Shown here: piece after piece, positions 46,730 through 56,756 of the stretch | Layout of the letters: every line of letters begins with the position of its first letter | Position numbering within the stretch: position 1 is the stretch's first letter | NCBI GenBank assembly: GCA_030055465.1 | Contig: JASFYF010000001.1 | Coordinates: forward strand, 762,447 to 826,446 | Reading direction: 5' to 3' | From: Candidatus Nezhaarchaeota archaeon | GTDB lineage: Archaea; Thermoproteota; Methanomethylicia; Nezhaarchaeales; WYZ-LMO8 | Length of the DNA: 64,000 nucleotides | Translations under genes and position numbers: made by a program | The notes under the pieces: model-generated | What the model was told of the DNA's origin: nothing | What the model saw: the letters and a program-made list of their open reading frames with translations, nothing else | Databases searched by the model: none

Positions 46730-48010
46730 TTAACGTAACCCTGCGCGCATCAGCTTGACTACGCCTAAGATTATCAGGGGGATGGCTGTGGCGTTGTACA
46801 GCGCGGAGATGGTAAAGGTGAATGCTGCATCCCCGTAGAGCTTCCAGTAGGCCGGGCACGCCAAGCTGATGGTTATAACGAACGCCAGAATAAGCAAAGC
46901 CTCGCGGCTCAACCTCGTCCTCCTGCTGCGTCTCAGCAACGCGCGCGCAACCTCAATGATGGCTACGTGAACCTCCTCCGGGTACGCCGCCAGCACCAGC
47001 GGCAAAACGTTGATCAAGTAGTGGGGGTAGAGGAATGTGTTGAACGTTACGGTCGAAGCCGTTATCACCAGAGCCTCCTCGAAAAGTTCCTCATTGTGAA
47101 CGGCGCCGTAACGCCCGCGCGAAACAACAGCGTAAACTGTTATGCCGTAAATCAACATCCTGGCGGCCCAGCTCACCGCTATCGCGTAGGGAGAGTCGTC
47201 AAATGTGAACCTCATGATCGAGAGCCCCTCACCTGACCTGACGCCGTGGAATTCGAGCTGCATGAAGGCGTATTCGCCTGCAGCCACGAGGAAGGGCAGC
47301 TCAAACGCCATGATCGTTGCGGATAGAACTACTAAGAAAGCAAGGGTCCTGCGTAGGCCTCCAGCAAGGTGTGCTCGCGCTGCGAGCAGCGGAGCTGCAA
47401 AGCCCGGAATCACCTTAGCCACCACGCCGAGGCCGAGCGCAACGGAGGAGGCCGCTGCCCTTCTACGCATAAACAGGTGTAAGCTGTAGAGCAGCATGAA
47501 CGCGGGGATGGAGTCGAAGAGCCCGTACCAAGCGGAGGCAATTATCGTAAGGGGGTTCAGGAAGTAGAGGGCCGACGCGTAAACCCCAGCGCTATGTGAC
47601 TTGAGCTCGCCGACGACCCTGTAGAGGAGGAGGGCCACAGCTACATCGAAGAGCATGGGCCACAGCTTGTAGGAGATGACGTTGGATCCAAGCGCAGCGA
47701 TTGCTAGGGCCTGAAGCACAGCGTAGAGAGGCGGATACACGTAGGAGACGTCGCGGTACAGCGCCTCGCCGCGAAGCAAGGCCTGCGCGCCGGCGACGTG
47801 ATACAGTATGTCTGTGCCGTGAATTCCGCTTGAAGCCAGCATTAACCTTACGAGCAGCCCAACGCTCAGGGACAAAGGCAGAATCCAAGGCCTTTCAGCT
47901 GCATCGCGCGGAGTGGACAAACAGCACCGCCTCGGCGATCCCGCATTTACGGGTTCTCGGCAACGTTTAAAAACTGCTGTGAGTCCATCTCTATGAGACC
48001 CTGACGACAC
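46730..48010 (-). CDS. Multi-TM GT-C glycosyltransferase (GT87/PIG-M-like)
   Basis: SSGIHGTDILYHVAGAQALLRGEALYRDVSYVYPPLYAVLQAL...YFLNPLTIIASAWYGLFDSIPAFMLLYSL. Real start probably internal. Confidence 0.8.
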   Translation of the reverse strand: MSSGSHRDGLTAVFKRCREPVNAGSPRRCCLSTPRDAAERPWILPLSLSVGLLVRLMLASSGIHGTDILYHVAGAQALLRGEALYRDVSYVYPPLYAVLQALAIAALGSNVISYKLWPMLFDVAVALLLYRVVGELKSHSAGVYASALYFLNPLTIIASAWYGLFDSIPAFMLLYSLHLFMRRRAAASSVALGLGVVAKVIPGFAAPLLAARAHLAGGLRRTLAFLVVLSATIMAFELPFLVAAGEYAFMQLEFHGVRSGEGLSIMRFTFDDSPYAIAVSWAARMLIYGITVYAVVSRGRYGAVHNEELFEEALVITASTVTFNTFLYPHYLINVLPLVLAAYPEEVHVAIIEVARALLRRSRRTRLSREALLILAFVITISLACPAYWKLYGDAAFTFTISALYNATAIPLIILGVVKLMRAGLR

Positions 48011-49079
48011 CCTCCTTAAAGGTCATGAGGACTCCGGAGTCGAGCTGCCTTATGAGGTACAAGCCCTCAGGGTATAGGTTCATCTTCGGCAAGATGAACG
48101 GCAGCCCTCCTTCCAAGCCCAGCTTCAAGTACGCGTAGGCTATGTTGTAGCTCACGTCCCCCAGAACCTTGCTGACAGCGTAGCCCCATAAGGGCGCCGT
48201 CGTATGCCACTTGCCGTCGACCTCGGTGACCCTAGGCCTCCCCTCAGCATCCTCCTTCAAGTCGACCGAGTAGAAGCCGTGGGGCCTCGGGTTCAAGGCC
48301 TTAACCGCCCTGACGCCTATACAAGACGCCTCATCGTGGATCAGGGTCCTCGCAACGCTGGGCGTCCCGGTTATGCCCGTCAGCGACACGTGCTTGAGGG
48401 GGTACTCGATTCGCTCCCTAACATATGATGTTACGAGCTCTCCGCGGAACCACAAGGAGTCGAATGCTAAGTCCCTGCCGGGCATGTACTCCTGAATCAT
48501 GAAGTCGCTTACTTTAGCCCTTCCTTGAACTACGTTAAGCTTAACCCACATCCTAGCCTCCTCAGGCGTGTTCACCTTAAGGCTTAACCTGCCGCCAGCG
48601 CCCGCCCTAGCCCTAACCCATAGGGGGGAGCCGAGAGCCATAAACGCCTCCTCCACATCCTCCAGGGAGGCCATGCACCTAGCTCTCGGAGCTGGAACAC
48701 CGTTGTCGACCAGCTTAACGTACGTGTCCCACTTGTCGGGGGCAATGTCCTCCGGCCTTGGAAGGTAGCATTTAACCCCAAGCTCATCGACGCAACCTGC
48801 TAACACCTTAGCCTCGGAGCTGGGATGGGGATGGAGGAAGTCGATTGAGTGTTCTTTGATGAGCCTGACAACCGCATCCTTAAAGTGGGGGTCGCTGTGC
48901 TTGGGGGTCCTGAACCTGACGTCAACGTCCGGCATCAACAAGTAGTAGGGATTGAACTCCGCTCCAACAATGAAGAGCTTGTCGCCGGTCATGCGCTCCG
49001 CGAGCCTTAAAGCCCTCACGAAATTCGAGCCTCCAATGCCGCCGCAGCCCGTAACGAGGATCCTAGCTCCAGGCACCAC
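47991..49079 (-). CDS. ATP-grasp ligase (CarB-like)
   Basis: ARILVTGCGGIGGSNFVRALRLAE, LHPHPSSEAKVLAG, DKWDTYVKLVDNGVPAPRARCMASLEDVEEAFMALGSPLWVRARAGAGGRLSLKVNTPEEA, QEYMPGRDLAFDSLWFRGELV. Confidence 0.88.
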   Translation of the reverse strand: MVPGARILVTGCGGIGGSNFVRALRLAERMTGDKLFIVGAEFNPYYLLMPDVDVRFRTPKHSDPHFKDAVVRLIKEHSIDFLHPHPSSEAKVLAGCVDELGVKCYLPRPEDIAPDKWDTYVKLVDNGVPAPRARCMASLEDVEEAFMALGSPLWVRARAGAGGRLSLKVNTPEEARMWVKLNVVQGRAKVSDFMIQEYMPGRDLAFDSLWFRGELVTSYVRERIEYPLKHVSLTGITGTPSVARTLIHDEASCIGVRAVKALNPRPHGFYSVDLKEDAEGRPRVTEVDGKWHTTAPLWGYAVSKVLGDVSYNIAYAYLKLGLEGGLPFILPKMNLYPEGLYLIRQLDSGVLMTFKEGVVRVS

Positions 49080-49293
49080 AGCACCTCCACGAATGCGAGG
49101 CTAGAGCGCGCCGCATAACTTTAATGCAGCTGAGGGGGCCACTTAAAGCCTGCACTTAAGCGGCAAGCCGATAAACCCCAAATCCGCTGCCCCGAGCCGG
49201 GGCAGTCGAAGGCCGGTGAGTGGCTCCAATCCGCGCCGCCGGGGAGCCACGATGGAACTCTGAGGAGGAAAGATGAGGCGGGCCAGCCGATCG

Positions 49294-50175
49294 TCAATGC
49301 TTGACGACCTCGAGCAGGTCCACGCCGCGAACCACCTTAACCTCCTCCCTTGAAGCCAAGGCTTCGACGAGCTTACCGTACATCCTTCCACCCCTCATCC
49401 TGAGTGAACAGTCGTGCCAAAGGATCGTAACTATCCTTTCACCGCGCCTCAGGGCCAAGTCGATGGCCTCCTCAACAACCCTCACAACCTCCTCCTCGGG
49501 CACATGCATATACGTGAAGAGATAGGCATCCATTATGGTTACGGGGAAGGTGGGGATGCCGTGAATGAGCCTGAAGCCCATATCGGCCACGTCTATCCTA
49601 TCCTTGAAGGACTTGATGGAGGAATCGTACTTTAAGCCGGCCTCGCGGAACATCCGGTAACTCTCTTCGCGAACCCTCAGGTAATGGGCCCTGCAGCCCA
49701 CAACCCTTGAACCCAAAACCCCCTCAACCGCCATCTTCTCCTCGGCTATGGATTCAGCGCTGGACGCATCGTTGATGTGAAGCCCAACCTCCCAGCCGCC
49801 GGAGGCAAGGTCTCTAATCACGTCTTCATAGCAGGATACGTCGAGGCCATCATCGTAGGTGGGCCTGAAGAAGAAGGTTGAAGCAACGCCGAACCGCTCC
49901 TCCACATCCATGACTTCGGGGACGTTAAAGTAGGGGTTAAACTCCTCCTCCAAAACCCTCCTAACAACGCAATTGTCAAACCTGTCGCGCCTAGCCAACA
50001 CGTGCTCAAGGCCGGGGCCACGCCTAGACCAATCAACATCGTGGCTCAGAAACACATAGATTACCCCATCCATGCTGTCCCACCACGCTTTGAGGGCTGA
50101 ACAACACTCACCAAGAAGACAGCTATTCAAGGTGAAGCTGACCTCTGCTCCACCAGCACCTTTAATCAAGTTCAA
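49294..50175 (-). CDS. Polysaccharide deacetylase-like (NodB-type) protein
   Basis: YVFLSHDVDWSRRGPGLEHVLARRDRF, GVASTFFFRPTYDDGLDV, GGWEVGLHINDASSAESIAEEKMAVEGVLG, GCRAHYLR. True start likely M at the MDGVIYVFLSHDVDW position. Confidence 0.82.
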   Translation of the reverse strand: MNLIKGAGGAEVSFTLNSCLLGECCSALKAWWDSMDGVIYVFLSHDVDWSRRGPGLEHVLARRDRFDNCVVRRVLEEEFNPYFNVPEVMDVEERFGVASTFFFRPTYDDGLDVSCYEDVIRDLASGGWEVGLHINDASSAESIAEEKMAVEGVLGSRVVGCRAHYLRVREESYRMFREAGLKYDSSIKSFKDRIDVADMGFRLIHGIPTFPVTIMDAYLFTYMHVPEEEVVRVVEEAIDLALRRGERIVTILWHDCSLRMRGGRMYGKLVEALASREEVKVVRGVDLLEVVKH

Positions 50176-50327
50176 CCACTCAGAGGCACCTTAAATTTTT
50201 GCGGTGCCCGCGTCAAAGCGGGGCGTTCGCGGTAACGCCTTAGGAGCAAGGAGCCCCGTAGATGTGGGCTTCATCAACGTGGAGAAGAACGCAAATGCCA
50301 TCAATGGCGATTCCCCCTCAAGAGCCC

Positions 50328-51299
50328 TCAACGAGTGGTTAGGGATCGTCGAGCTTTACTATAGAACACCGCTCCCCTGACGAGGCCGTGAAGGGCTGCT
50401 GGCAACCGCACGTGAGGGTGCCTCTTGGACATTATGGCGAGTCCAAGCAGGTACCTGGGGAAGGACATCGGGAGCGCCAGCGCTTTAAGCCGCCAGTAGT
50501 TGTACGATAAGTCGTAAATCCTCCAGTATTCGCTCTTCACGGGCTCCCTCTGCAGAGACAACTCATGGTGTATGTGCCAAACGATCGGGCTGACCTCGGG
50601 ATCCAACGCGCGGTAGACGTGGTAACCCTTCATCCTCGCGTGAACGGCTAGATATTGTTCGTTGCTGGTGCATATGCGGCTTTCCCTGAAAGCCCGGGAG
50701 AGGCTGCCTTCAACCCCGGCTATCGCTTCCCTCCTCCAAGCCATGTTAACGCCGGGAAATACAATGTCTCGGGCCAGCGTGGAAGCGCACCGGAAGCCAC
50801 CCTGCAGGCCCGAGTCCGCGATGAACCCGCAGTAGCCTTTAAACATTTCTAAAGGCCTTCTATGAGGCCCGATCACAGGCCTCTTCTCTACATAAAAATA
50901 TTCATTTACCTTAATTATGGAGTTGCGGGCCTTGAAAGCCTTGTAGACTATGCCTCCAATCCCGCCGGCGTCGCTTAGGGCATTGAACAGGCGCAGGTAC
51001 TTCTCCACCCACCTCTCCTCGGCGAGGGCGTCGTCGTCCAGGAATATTAATAAGTCCCCTCGAGCCTTCCTGATGCCCAGCAAGGCAGCGTCCACCATGT
51101 TCCCCTCCCTCTGGGTGACGAGCTTGATGTTGAGCCTCTTGGAGAAGCCCTCTACAACCTCCTCGCTGCCGTCGCCTGAGGGCTTAAGCACAACCACAAC
51201 CTCCTCGGGCCTGCGCGTCTGCTTAACGAGGCTGCCGAGGGAGAGCGGAAGCGCCCAGCTCCTCCGGTAGCTCGCCACCACAACCGAGACAGTGGTCAT
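50328..51299 (-). CDS. Family 2 glycosyltransferase
   Basis: VSVVVASYRRSWALPLSLGSLVKQTRRPEEVVVVLK, LLIFLDDDALAEERWVEKYLRLF. Confidence 0.93.
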   Translation of the reverse strand: MTTVSVVVASYRRSWALPLSLGSLVKQTRRPEEVVVVLKPSGDGSEEVVEGFSKRLNIKLVTQREGNMVDAALLGIRKARGDLLIFLDDDALAEERWVEKYLRLFNALSDAGGIGGIVYKAFKARNSIIKVNEYFYVEKRPVIGPHRRPLEMFKGYCGFIADSGLQGGFRCASTLARDIVFPGVNMAWRREAIAGVEGSLSRAFRESRICTSNEQYLAVHARMKGYHVYRALDPEVSPIVWHIHHELSLQREPVKSEYWRIYDLSYNYWRLKALALPMSFPRYLLGLAIMSKRHPHVRLPAALHGLVRGAVFYSKARRSLTTR

Positions 51300-51531
51300 A
51301 AGCTGATCCAGCCCCTAAAGCCTCAGCAAAAACGCCTTGAGCATCTCTCTGGCGCGTTTAGCCATCTCATAGGATTCGGAAGCTGCAAGTCCAACTATTG
51401 GACTCCTCAACCTAGTGACACCCTCAACTGTTAAGCTTTTTAAACCCTCCCAGCCTCGCGTAGTGTTGTTGGTGCCTTTGCATTCAGTTTGCGCCTGTAC
51501 GTTAAGCAGAATGGGTAAAAGCGTTAGCCAC

Positions 51532-52356
51532 CTAGCCGTAGGCCAGCCACCCCTTCATCGTTAAGGTGTATGTTAACGCCTGCCTTCTGGCCGCCTCCAA
51601 GTCTCTTGTAACCGCGTAGATCCAGGCGCACTTGGGGACCGTGAGGATGAAGCGCATGAGCACCATCTTGAAGTTCCACAGCCCATACTTGTGGAGTAGG
51701 TAGCCGTTCAGCACCGCGGAGTCCCTTCCCTTCTCCGAGACGTTGTGGAGGCAGTACGGCTCCTTAACTTTGAGGAACCTGTACCCCTTCTTTATGACGT
51801 GTCGGCCTATATACTCATCCTCCCATATATGCATGTCCCTGGGTATCCTCACGTCTTTGAGGGGCTCAGTCCTGAAGAGGGTGTCGTGGGTCATGCACCT
51901 CTCGCTCCTCATCTGCTTCACCAGCATGTCCCTTATGGACATTCTGTAGAACTTGCTCATCGCGTACACGATGTTGAACGTGTGCTGCTCGATTGGGACA
52001 GCAACGCCCCACACCGCCCCGACGTCGTCCTCCACGTGTCTAAGCGCCTTCTCAAACCACCCCTCGCAGAGGATTACGTCGCTGTCCACGTGCACGTGGA
52101 ACTCCGTCTCAACCGTCTCAATGCCCTTCTGCCTCGCCGTGGCCCTGTTGCCATTGGAATCGTCGATCACAACCGCGCTGGGCATTCTTTCCAGGTACTC
52201 CACCGTGCCGTCCGTGCTTCCGCCGTCAACAACTATGAGCTTGTTGACCGGCACGTTATCGTAGATTGACTTCACGCACTCCGGCAGGCAGGGCTTCATG
52301 CTGTTCTTCGTTAGTAGAACCACGTCAACCCTCAAGCCCCACAGCCCCTCCGCCAA
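51532..52356 (-). CDS. Family 2 glycosyltransferase
   Basis: VDVVLLTKNSMKPCLPECVKSIYDNVPVNKLIVVDGGSTDGTVEYLE, VHVDSDVILCEGWFEKAL. Confidence 0.93.
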   Translation of the reverse strand: MAEGLWGLRVDVVLLTKNSMKPCLPECVKSIYDNVPVNKLIVVDGGSTDGTVEYLERMPSAVVIDDSNGNRATARQKGIETVETEFHVHVDSDVILCEGWFEKALRHVEDDVGAVWGVAVPIEQHTFNIVYAMSKFYRMSIRDMLVKQMRSERCMTHDTLFRTEPLKDVRIPRDMHIWEDEYIGRHVIKKGYRFLKVKEPYCLHNVSEKGRDSAVLNGYLLHKYGLWNFKMVLMRFILTVPKCAWIYAVTRDLEAARRQALTYTLTMKGWLAYG

Positions 52357-52584
52357 AGCGGCCAGCGCAGCGCCCTTATAGGATTATAGGGGCAAGGCCG
52401 TTTTAGGCTTTATGTCTCAGGGTGGGATTTCTGGTCCACGCGTCGAAGCTTATAGCCTGGCAACCGGGCTAGGTCCATCCGTAAGCCCTCAAGCGCTTGG
52501 TTGAAGCTGGATGAAAGGGATTTGGAGCGAATTCGGGAAAAACCCTTTATGCAGTGTTGGCCCCCCATTCCAGGGGCTTCTGGA

Positions 52585-53793
52585 ATGTCGTTGTGGAGCT
52601 TGGCCTTCAGGAACCTGAGGAGGCGGAGGCTGAGGACCTCTTTAACCGCGTCGGGGATAGCGATAGGCATAGGCATGATGTTTGTCCCGCTGTCCCTAAC
52701 ATCTGGCATGGAGGCTCAGGCTAGAACCATGATCAGGGGGCTGACCGGAGCGGACATCGTGGTCTACAACGCCTCGAGGATCGGGGGATTTAGAGGGGAC
52801 GCCTCGGACTCCATGCTTGGCCCCGCGACGCTCAGCACGTCAACCCTAGCGGCCTTAGCCGCAATCCCCGGGGTCTACGCAGCTGCGCCTCAGCTCTCGT
52901 TTTCGGGGTACATGGAGGGGAGGAGGATCACCATCTACGGCGTTGAGCCAGCCTCCTACGGGGCTGTGACGGGTGGGCTGAACATCGTGGAGGGCCGCCT
53001 TGCCTCCCAGAGCGGTGAAGCCGTCCTAGGGAGGACCTTGGCGGAGCTCATGAACGTCGCGGTGGGCAGGGAGGTGGAGATTTCGGCCGGCCAAGCGAAA
53101 AGAGCCTTCACAATCGTAGGCATATTCGAGACCGGGGTCTCCTTCCAAGAGTACGCCGCCTACATGACGTTGAGCGACGCCCAGGAGCTCTCCGGGATGG
53201 AGGGGGCCACGCAGATCCTGGTGAAGTGCGAGGACCCATCAATGGCCAGGGACGTAGCCGACGCCATCTCCTCAGCCATCCCCCAGGTTAGAACCATGGT
53301 TCCCACGGCGCAGCTGCAGCAGGCCTCGCAGGTGCTGAGCTCGTTGACCATGTTCTTCGCCACCATAGGCTTAGTGGCCCTCTGCGCTGGAGCGCTTGGA
53401 ACCGTGAACACGATGATGATGTCCATCTTCGAGAGGACCCGGGAAATAGGCATCCTGAAATCTCTGGGCGCTGGGAGCGGCGACGTGATGAAGGTCTTCC
53501 TCGCCGAGTCGCTGGTCATAGGCGCGCTGGGCGGAGCCGTGGGGGTGGCGGCCGGGCTGATAATATCCTATGCGTTTCCAACGTTCTCGTCGATGTTGCT
53601 CGGCTTAGGCGGCCCGCCGACGCGCCTGGGCGGCAGGGTGGCCTCGGGCCTGCAGCTCGTGGCTCCAGCAGTAAGCCCCTTGAATGCCTTAATCTGCCTC
53701 ATGCTTGGGCTGCTCGTAGGCGTCTCGGCAGGCCTCTACCCGGCGTGGCAGGCCTCAAGGATGAAGCCCGTGGAGGCTTTGAGGCATGTCTGA
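52585..53793 (+). CDS. MacB/FtsX-type ABC transporter permease
   Basis: MSLWSLAFRNLRRRRLRTSLTASGIAIGIGMMFV...TVNTMMMSIFERTREIGILKSLGAGSGDVMKVFLAESLVIGALGG. Start trimmed to ATG at 52585. Confidence 0.95.
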   Translation: MSLWSLAFRNLRRRRLRTSLTASGIAIGIGMMFVPLSLTSGMEAQARTMIRGLTGADIVVYNASRIGGFRGDASDSMLGPATLSTSTLAALAAIPGVYAAAPQLSFSGYMEGRRITIYGVEPASYGAVTGGLNIVEGRLASQSGEAVLGRTLAELMNVAVGREVEISAGQAKRAFTIVGIFETGVSFQEYAAYMTLSDAQELSGMEGATQILVKCEDPSMARDVADAISSAIPQVRTMVPTAQLQQASQVLSSLTMFFATIGLVALCAGALGTVNTMMMSIFERTREIGILKSLGAGSGDVMKVFLAESLVIGALGGAVGVAAGLIISYAFPTFSSMLLGLGGPPTRLGGRVASGLQLVAPAVSPLNALICLMLGLLVGVSAGLYPAWQASRMKPVEALRHV

Positions 53794-54466
53794 CGTGATA
53801 GTCAACGCCGTCGACGTAACCAAGGTGTACAGGCGCGGCAGAGTTGAGGTTCAAGCGTTAAGGAGCGTCAGCCTGCAGGTTAAGCGCGGGGAAATAGTCG
53901 GGATAATGGGGCCCTCCGGCTCCGGCAAGACAACCCTCCTCAACATAATAGGCGGGCTCGACAAGCCGAGCAGCGGCAGGGTATTCGTAGATGGAGTCGA
54001 AATAACCTCCCTCGACGAGGGAAAGCTGGCCGGCTACAGGCTGAAGAGAATAGGCTTCGTCTTCCAGTCCTACAACTTGCTGCCGACCCTCACAGCCCTC
54101 GAGAACGTGGAGCTGCCGATGGCCCTCGCAGGCCTCCCCAAAGCCAAGAGGAGGGAGCGTGCCCTAAAGCTCCTGAGAATGGTGGGGTTGGAGGCTAGGG
54201 CATACCACATGCCGGAGGAGCTGAGCGGCGGGGAGCAGCAGCGAGTAGCCGTGGCGAGGGCGCTGGCGAACAATCCATCCCTAGTCCTAGCCGATGAGCC
54301 TACGGGGGATTTAGACTCCACGTCGGCCCGCGGCCTCATGGGCTTAATTGAACACCTCAACAGGGAGAACCGGCAGACCTTCATAATAGTCACCCACGAC
54401 CCCCTCGTGGCCGAGAGGTGCAGCAGCGTCTATCACATCAGGGACGGCAGGATAGAGTCGCTTTAG
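53786..54466 (+). CDS. ABC transporter ATP-binding protein (LolD/MacB-type)
   Basis: GIMGPSGSGKTTLLNIIGGLDKPSSGRV, ELSGGEQQRVAVARALANNPSLVLADEPTGDLDS. Confidence 0.98.
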   Translation: MSDVIVNAVDVTKVYRRGRVEVQALRSVSLQVKRGEIVGIMGPSGSGKTTLLNIIGGLDKPSSGRVFVDGVEITSLDEGKLAGYRLKRIGFVFQSYNLLPTLTALENVELPMALAGLPKAKRRERALKLLRMVGLEARAYHMPEELSGGEQQRVAVARALANNPSLVLADEPTGDLDSTSARGLMGLIEHLNRENRQTFIIVTHDPLVAERCSSVYHIRDGRIESL

Positions 54467-55199
54467 AGCTCCATAGGAGCTGGGGAAACCCATAGCGTCA
54501 CTTTAAACGGACAGCCCTGACACCCACTCCGCGATAGACGACTTAAGCCAAGCATTAGGCATCTACCTACTCCAGCGCCCAGGGAAAACCGGGTACCTGG
54601 TGGTCCCTACACGCGGAATGCTCTTCAGAAAAAATGCGGACCCTCGAAGAAACGCCCCCGAGCCCCCTGCAGTTAACGCATTGAAAGGACAACCTGAAAA
54701 CAATGAGGAACACTCCTTCACCCAAGATTGCCCTCCCTCGTCGAGGCTCCTTTCAAAGGGCTCAGCGCGGCTCAGCAGGCTAAACTCGGAAAGCGGGATT
54801 CTGCCGGCGGTTGATGCATTCACTTGCAGCCAAGTTCGCGTGCTTCGACGCATTAAAAGGGAAAAGCCGCCGCGGCAGGATGACTCTGCCCTTAAACTCC
54901 GGTTTTGCTACGATCACCGGAAGGCTACAAGCACTTTTTAGCCCCTATAAGAGGCTTTGAGAGGCATGAAAGCCTGCGCCATAAAACGGCCGCGATCCCC
55001 AGCCTTAAAGGCCAGGCGCATCCCGGAAATATAGGTTTACCGAGGTTCCCGCCGCGCCTCTATCACCTGAACCTGGGGAGAGTTGTCTTAGGCCGAGCTT
55101 CCTGAAGCATAGTTCAACCACTGTCGGGGCTCCTTACGCGGGCACAACAATAAGAGGGGTGGAGGCCAGCTCGCCGCGCCGGGGGGATCCAAGCTTCGG

Positions 55200-56615
55200 C
55201 TAGGCCCTGCAGAGCTTGTCGAGCTCCGTGAAGGCGTAGTCCAAGGCCTCAACCCCCCTGTCCACCTCCTCCCTCGTTACGGTTAGCGCTGGCCCTATCC
55301 TCAGGCAGTTGGGGGCGAAGCCACCCACGAGCACCCCCCTCTCGAGGGCCTTAGCCTGAACTATGTTTACGGCCCACCTTCCAAGGTCGCCGGTGCCCCT
55401 CGTGAACCTGTCCTCTGGGAAGAAGGGCTCCTTGGTCTCCTTGTCCCTAACGAGCTCCACACCCCAGAAGAGCCCCATGCCTGAGACCTCGCCGACGCAC
55501 TCATGCTCGCGTTCCAGCTCTCTAAGCCGCCTTCCAAGATACTCCCCCGTTTCTGCAGCCCTTTCCACGAGCTTCTCCTCCATCATTAACTTTATGTTTG
55601 CCACGACCGCCGCCATCGAGACCGGGTGTGCCGCATAGGTGTTCGCGTGCCACCACCTGTACTCCTCGAAGAACTCAGCCAACTCCTTGCTCACCACCAC
55701 CCCGGCTGCTGGAAGCTGGCTGCTCACGATGCCCTTACCCATAGTCATCACGTCGGGGGTTACCCCGTAGTGTTGATAGCAGAACCACCTGCCAGTCCTC
55801 CCGAAGCCGGTCATCACCTCGTCGTCTATCCAGAGGATCCCGTTCTTCCTCGTCAGCTCCCTAAGCTCCCTAACCCACTCCTTCGGGGAAACTATCAGCC
55901 CTCCACCGCTTATTATCTCGGTTATTACGGCGGCCACGTTCTGCGGGCCCAAGCCTAAGATCTGGCGCCACAGCGCGTTGATGCAGGCCCTCACGCCGTT
56001 CACGGTGCAGCGCTTCGGGTCCCCGTAGCCGTAGGGGCACCTGTAGCAGTGGGGTGCGGGAGCCACAACCAGGAACCCGCCGTGCTGGAAGCCAGGGACC
56101 TCCCTGTGCTCCTCGGTTGTAGGTGAAGCTATTGATCCGCGCCACCACCTCAACCCGCAGCAGGAGCCCGCACCGGTGGTCCACCCGTGGTAGGCGTACT
56201 CCCTAGCTATTATGTAGGGCCTGTTAGTGTAGAGCCTGGAAAGTATGAAGGCCTCCTCGTTTGCCTCGCTGCCCGAGTTCACAAACCTAACTCTTCCAGC
56301 CCACCCGTCGGGGCCCAGCACGTCCTCGACTATCAGCTTGGCGGCCTCCGACTTGTAGGGCGTCTGCATGAACTCCCACACGTAGCCGTAGCGGTCCAGC
56401 GCCTCCTTTATGGCCTCGACGACCTTGGGCTGCCTCTGACCCGCGTTTACCGATATCAACCCGGAGAGGAAGTCGAGTATTCTACCCCCATTGGGCGTGA
56501 CGAGGTAGCTCCCCTCAACCTTCGCGACTGGTATCGGCGTCCATTCCCTCAAAGCCTGCTTTATCCCCAGGTAGTACTTTCGATCCCACTCGATTACCTT
56601 CTCCCAGTCCACCAA
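55200..56615 (-). CDS. Class III aminotransferase
   Basis: GGRILDFLSGLISVNAGQRQPKVVEAIKEAL, VRFVNSGSEANEEAFILSRLYT, LWIDDEVMTGFGRTGRWFCYQHYGVTPDVMTMGKGIVSSQLPAAGVVVSKE. Confidence 0.96.
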   Translation of the reverse strand: MVDWEKVIEWDRKYYLGIKQALREWTPIPVAKVEGSYLVTPNGGRILDFLSGLISVNAGQRQPKVVEAIKEALDRYGYVWEFMQTPYKSEAAKLIVEDVLGPDGWAGRVRFVNSGSEANEEAFILSRLYTNRPYIIAREYAYHGWTTGAGSCCGLRWWRGSIASPTTEEHREVPGFQHGGFLVVAPAPHCYRCPYGYGDPKRCTVNGVRACINALWRQILGLGPQNVAAVITEIISGGGLIVSPKEWVRELRELTRKNGILWIDDEVMTGFGRTGRWFCYQHYGVTPDVMTMGKGIVSSQLPAAGVVVSKELAEFFEEYRWWHANTYAAHPVSMAAVVANIKLMMEEKLVERAAETGEYLGRRLRELEREHECVGEVSGMGLFWGVELVRDKETKEPFFPEDRFTRGTGDLGRWAVNIVQAKALERGVLVGGFAPNCLRIGPALTVTREEVDRGVEALDYAFTELDKLCRA

Positions 56616-56756
56616 ATGCTAGACCTCCTTGTACAAGCATTAAATCATCTATAATACCTTAAAAGGCTTTTTACAGCTAAAAACGCATGGCTCCAGCCAC
56701 CCAAACCTCCAACGCCTAGCTGATGCCTCAAACCTCAAGGAGGCTGCTCGGCAGCC

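Noticed and set aside
54563-55105. ORFs between the ABC genes and the aminotransferase
   Set aside because: Short, mutually overlapping on both strands, no coherent motif.
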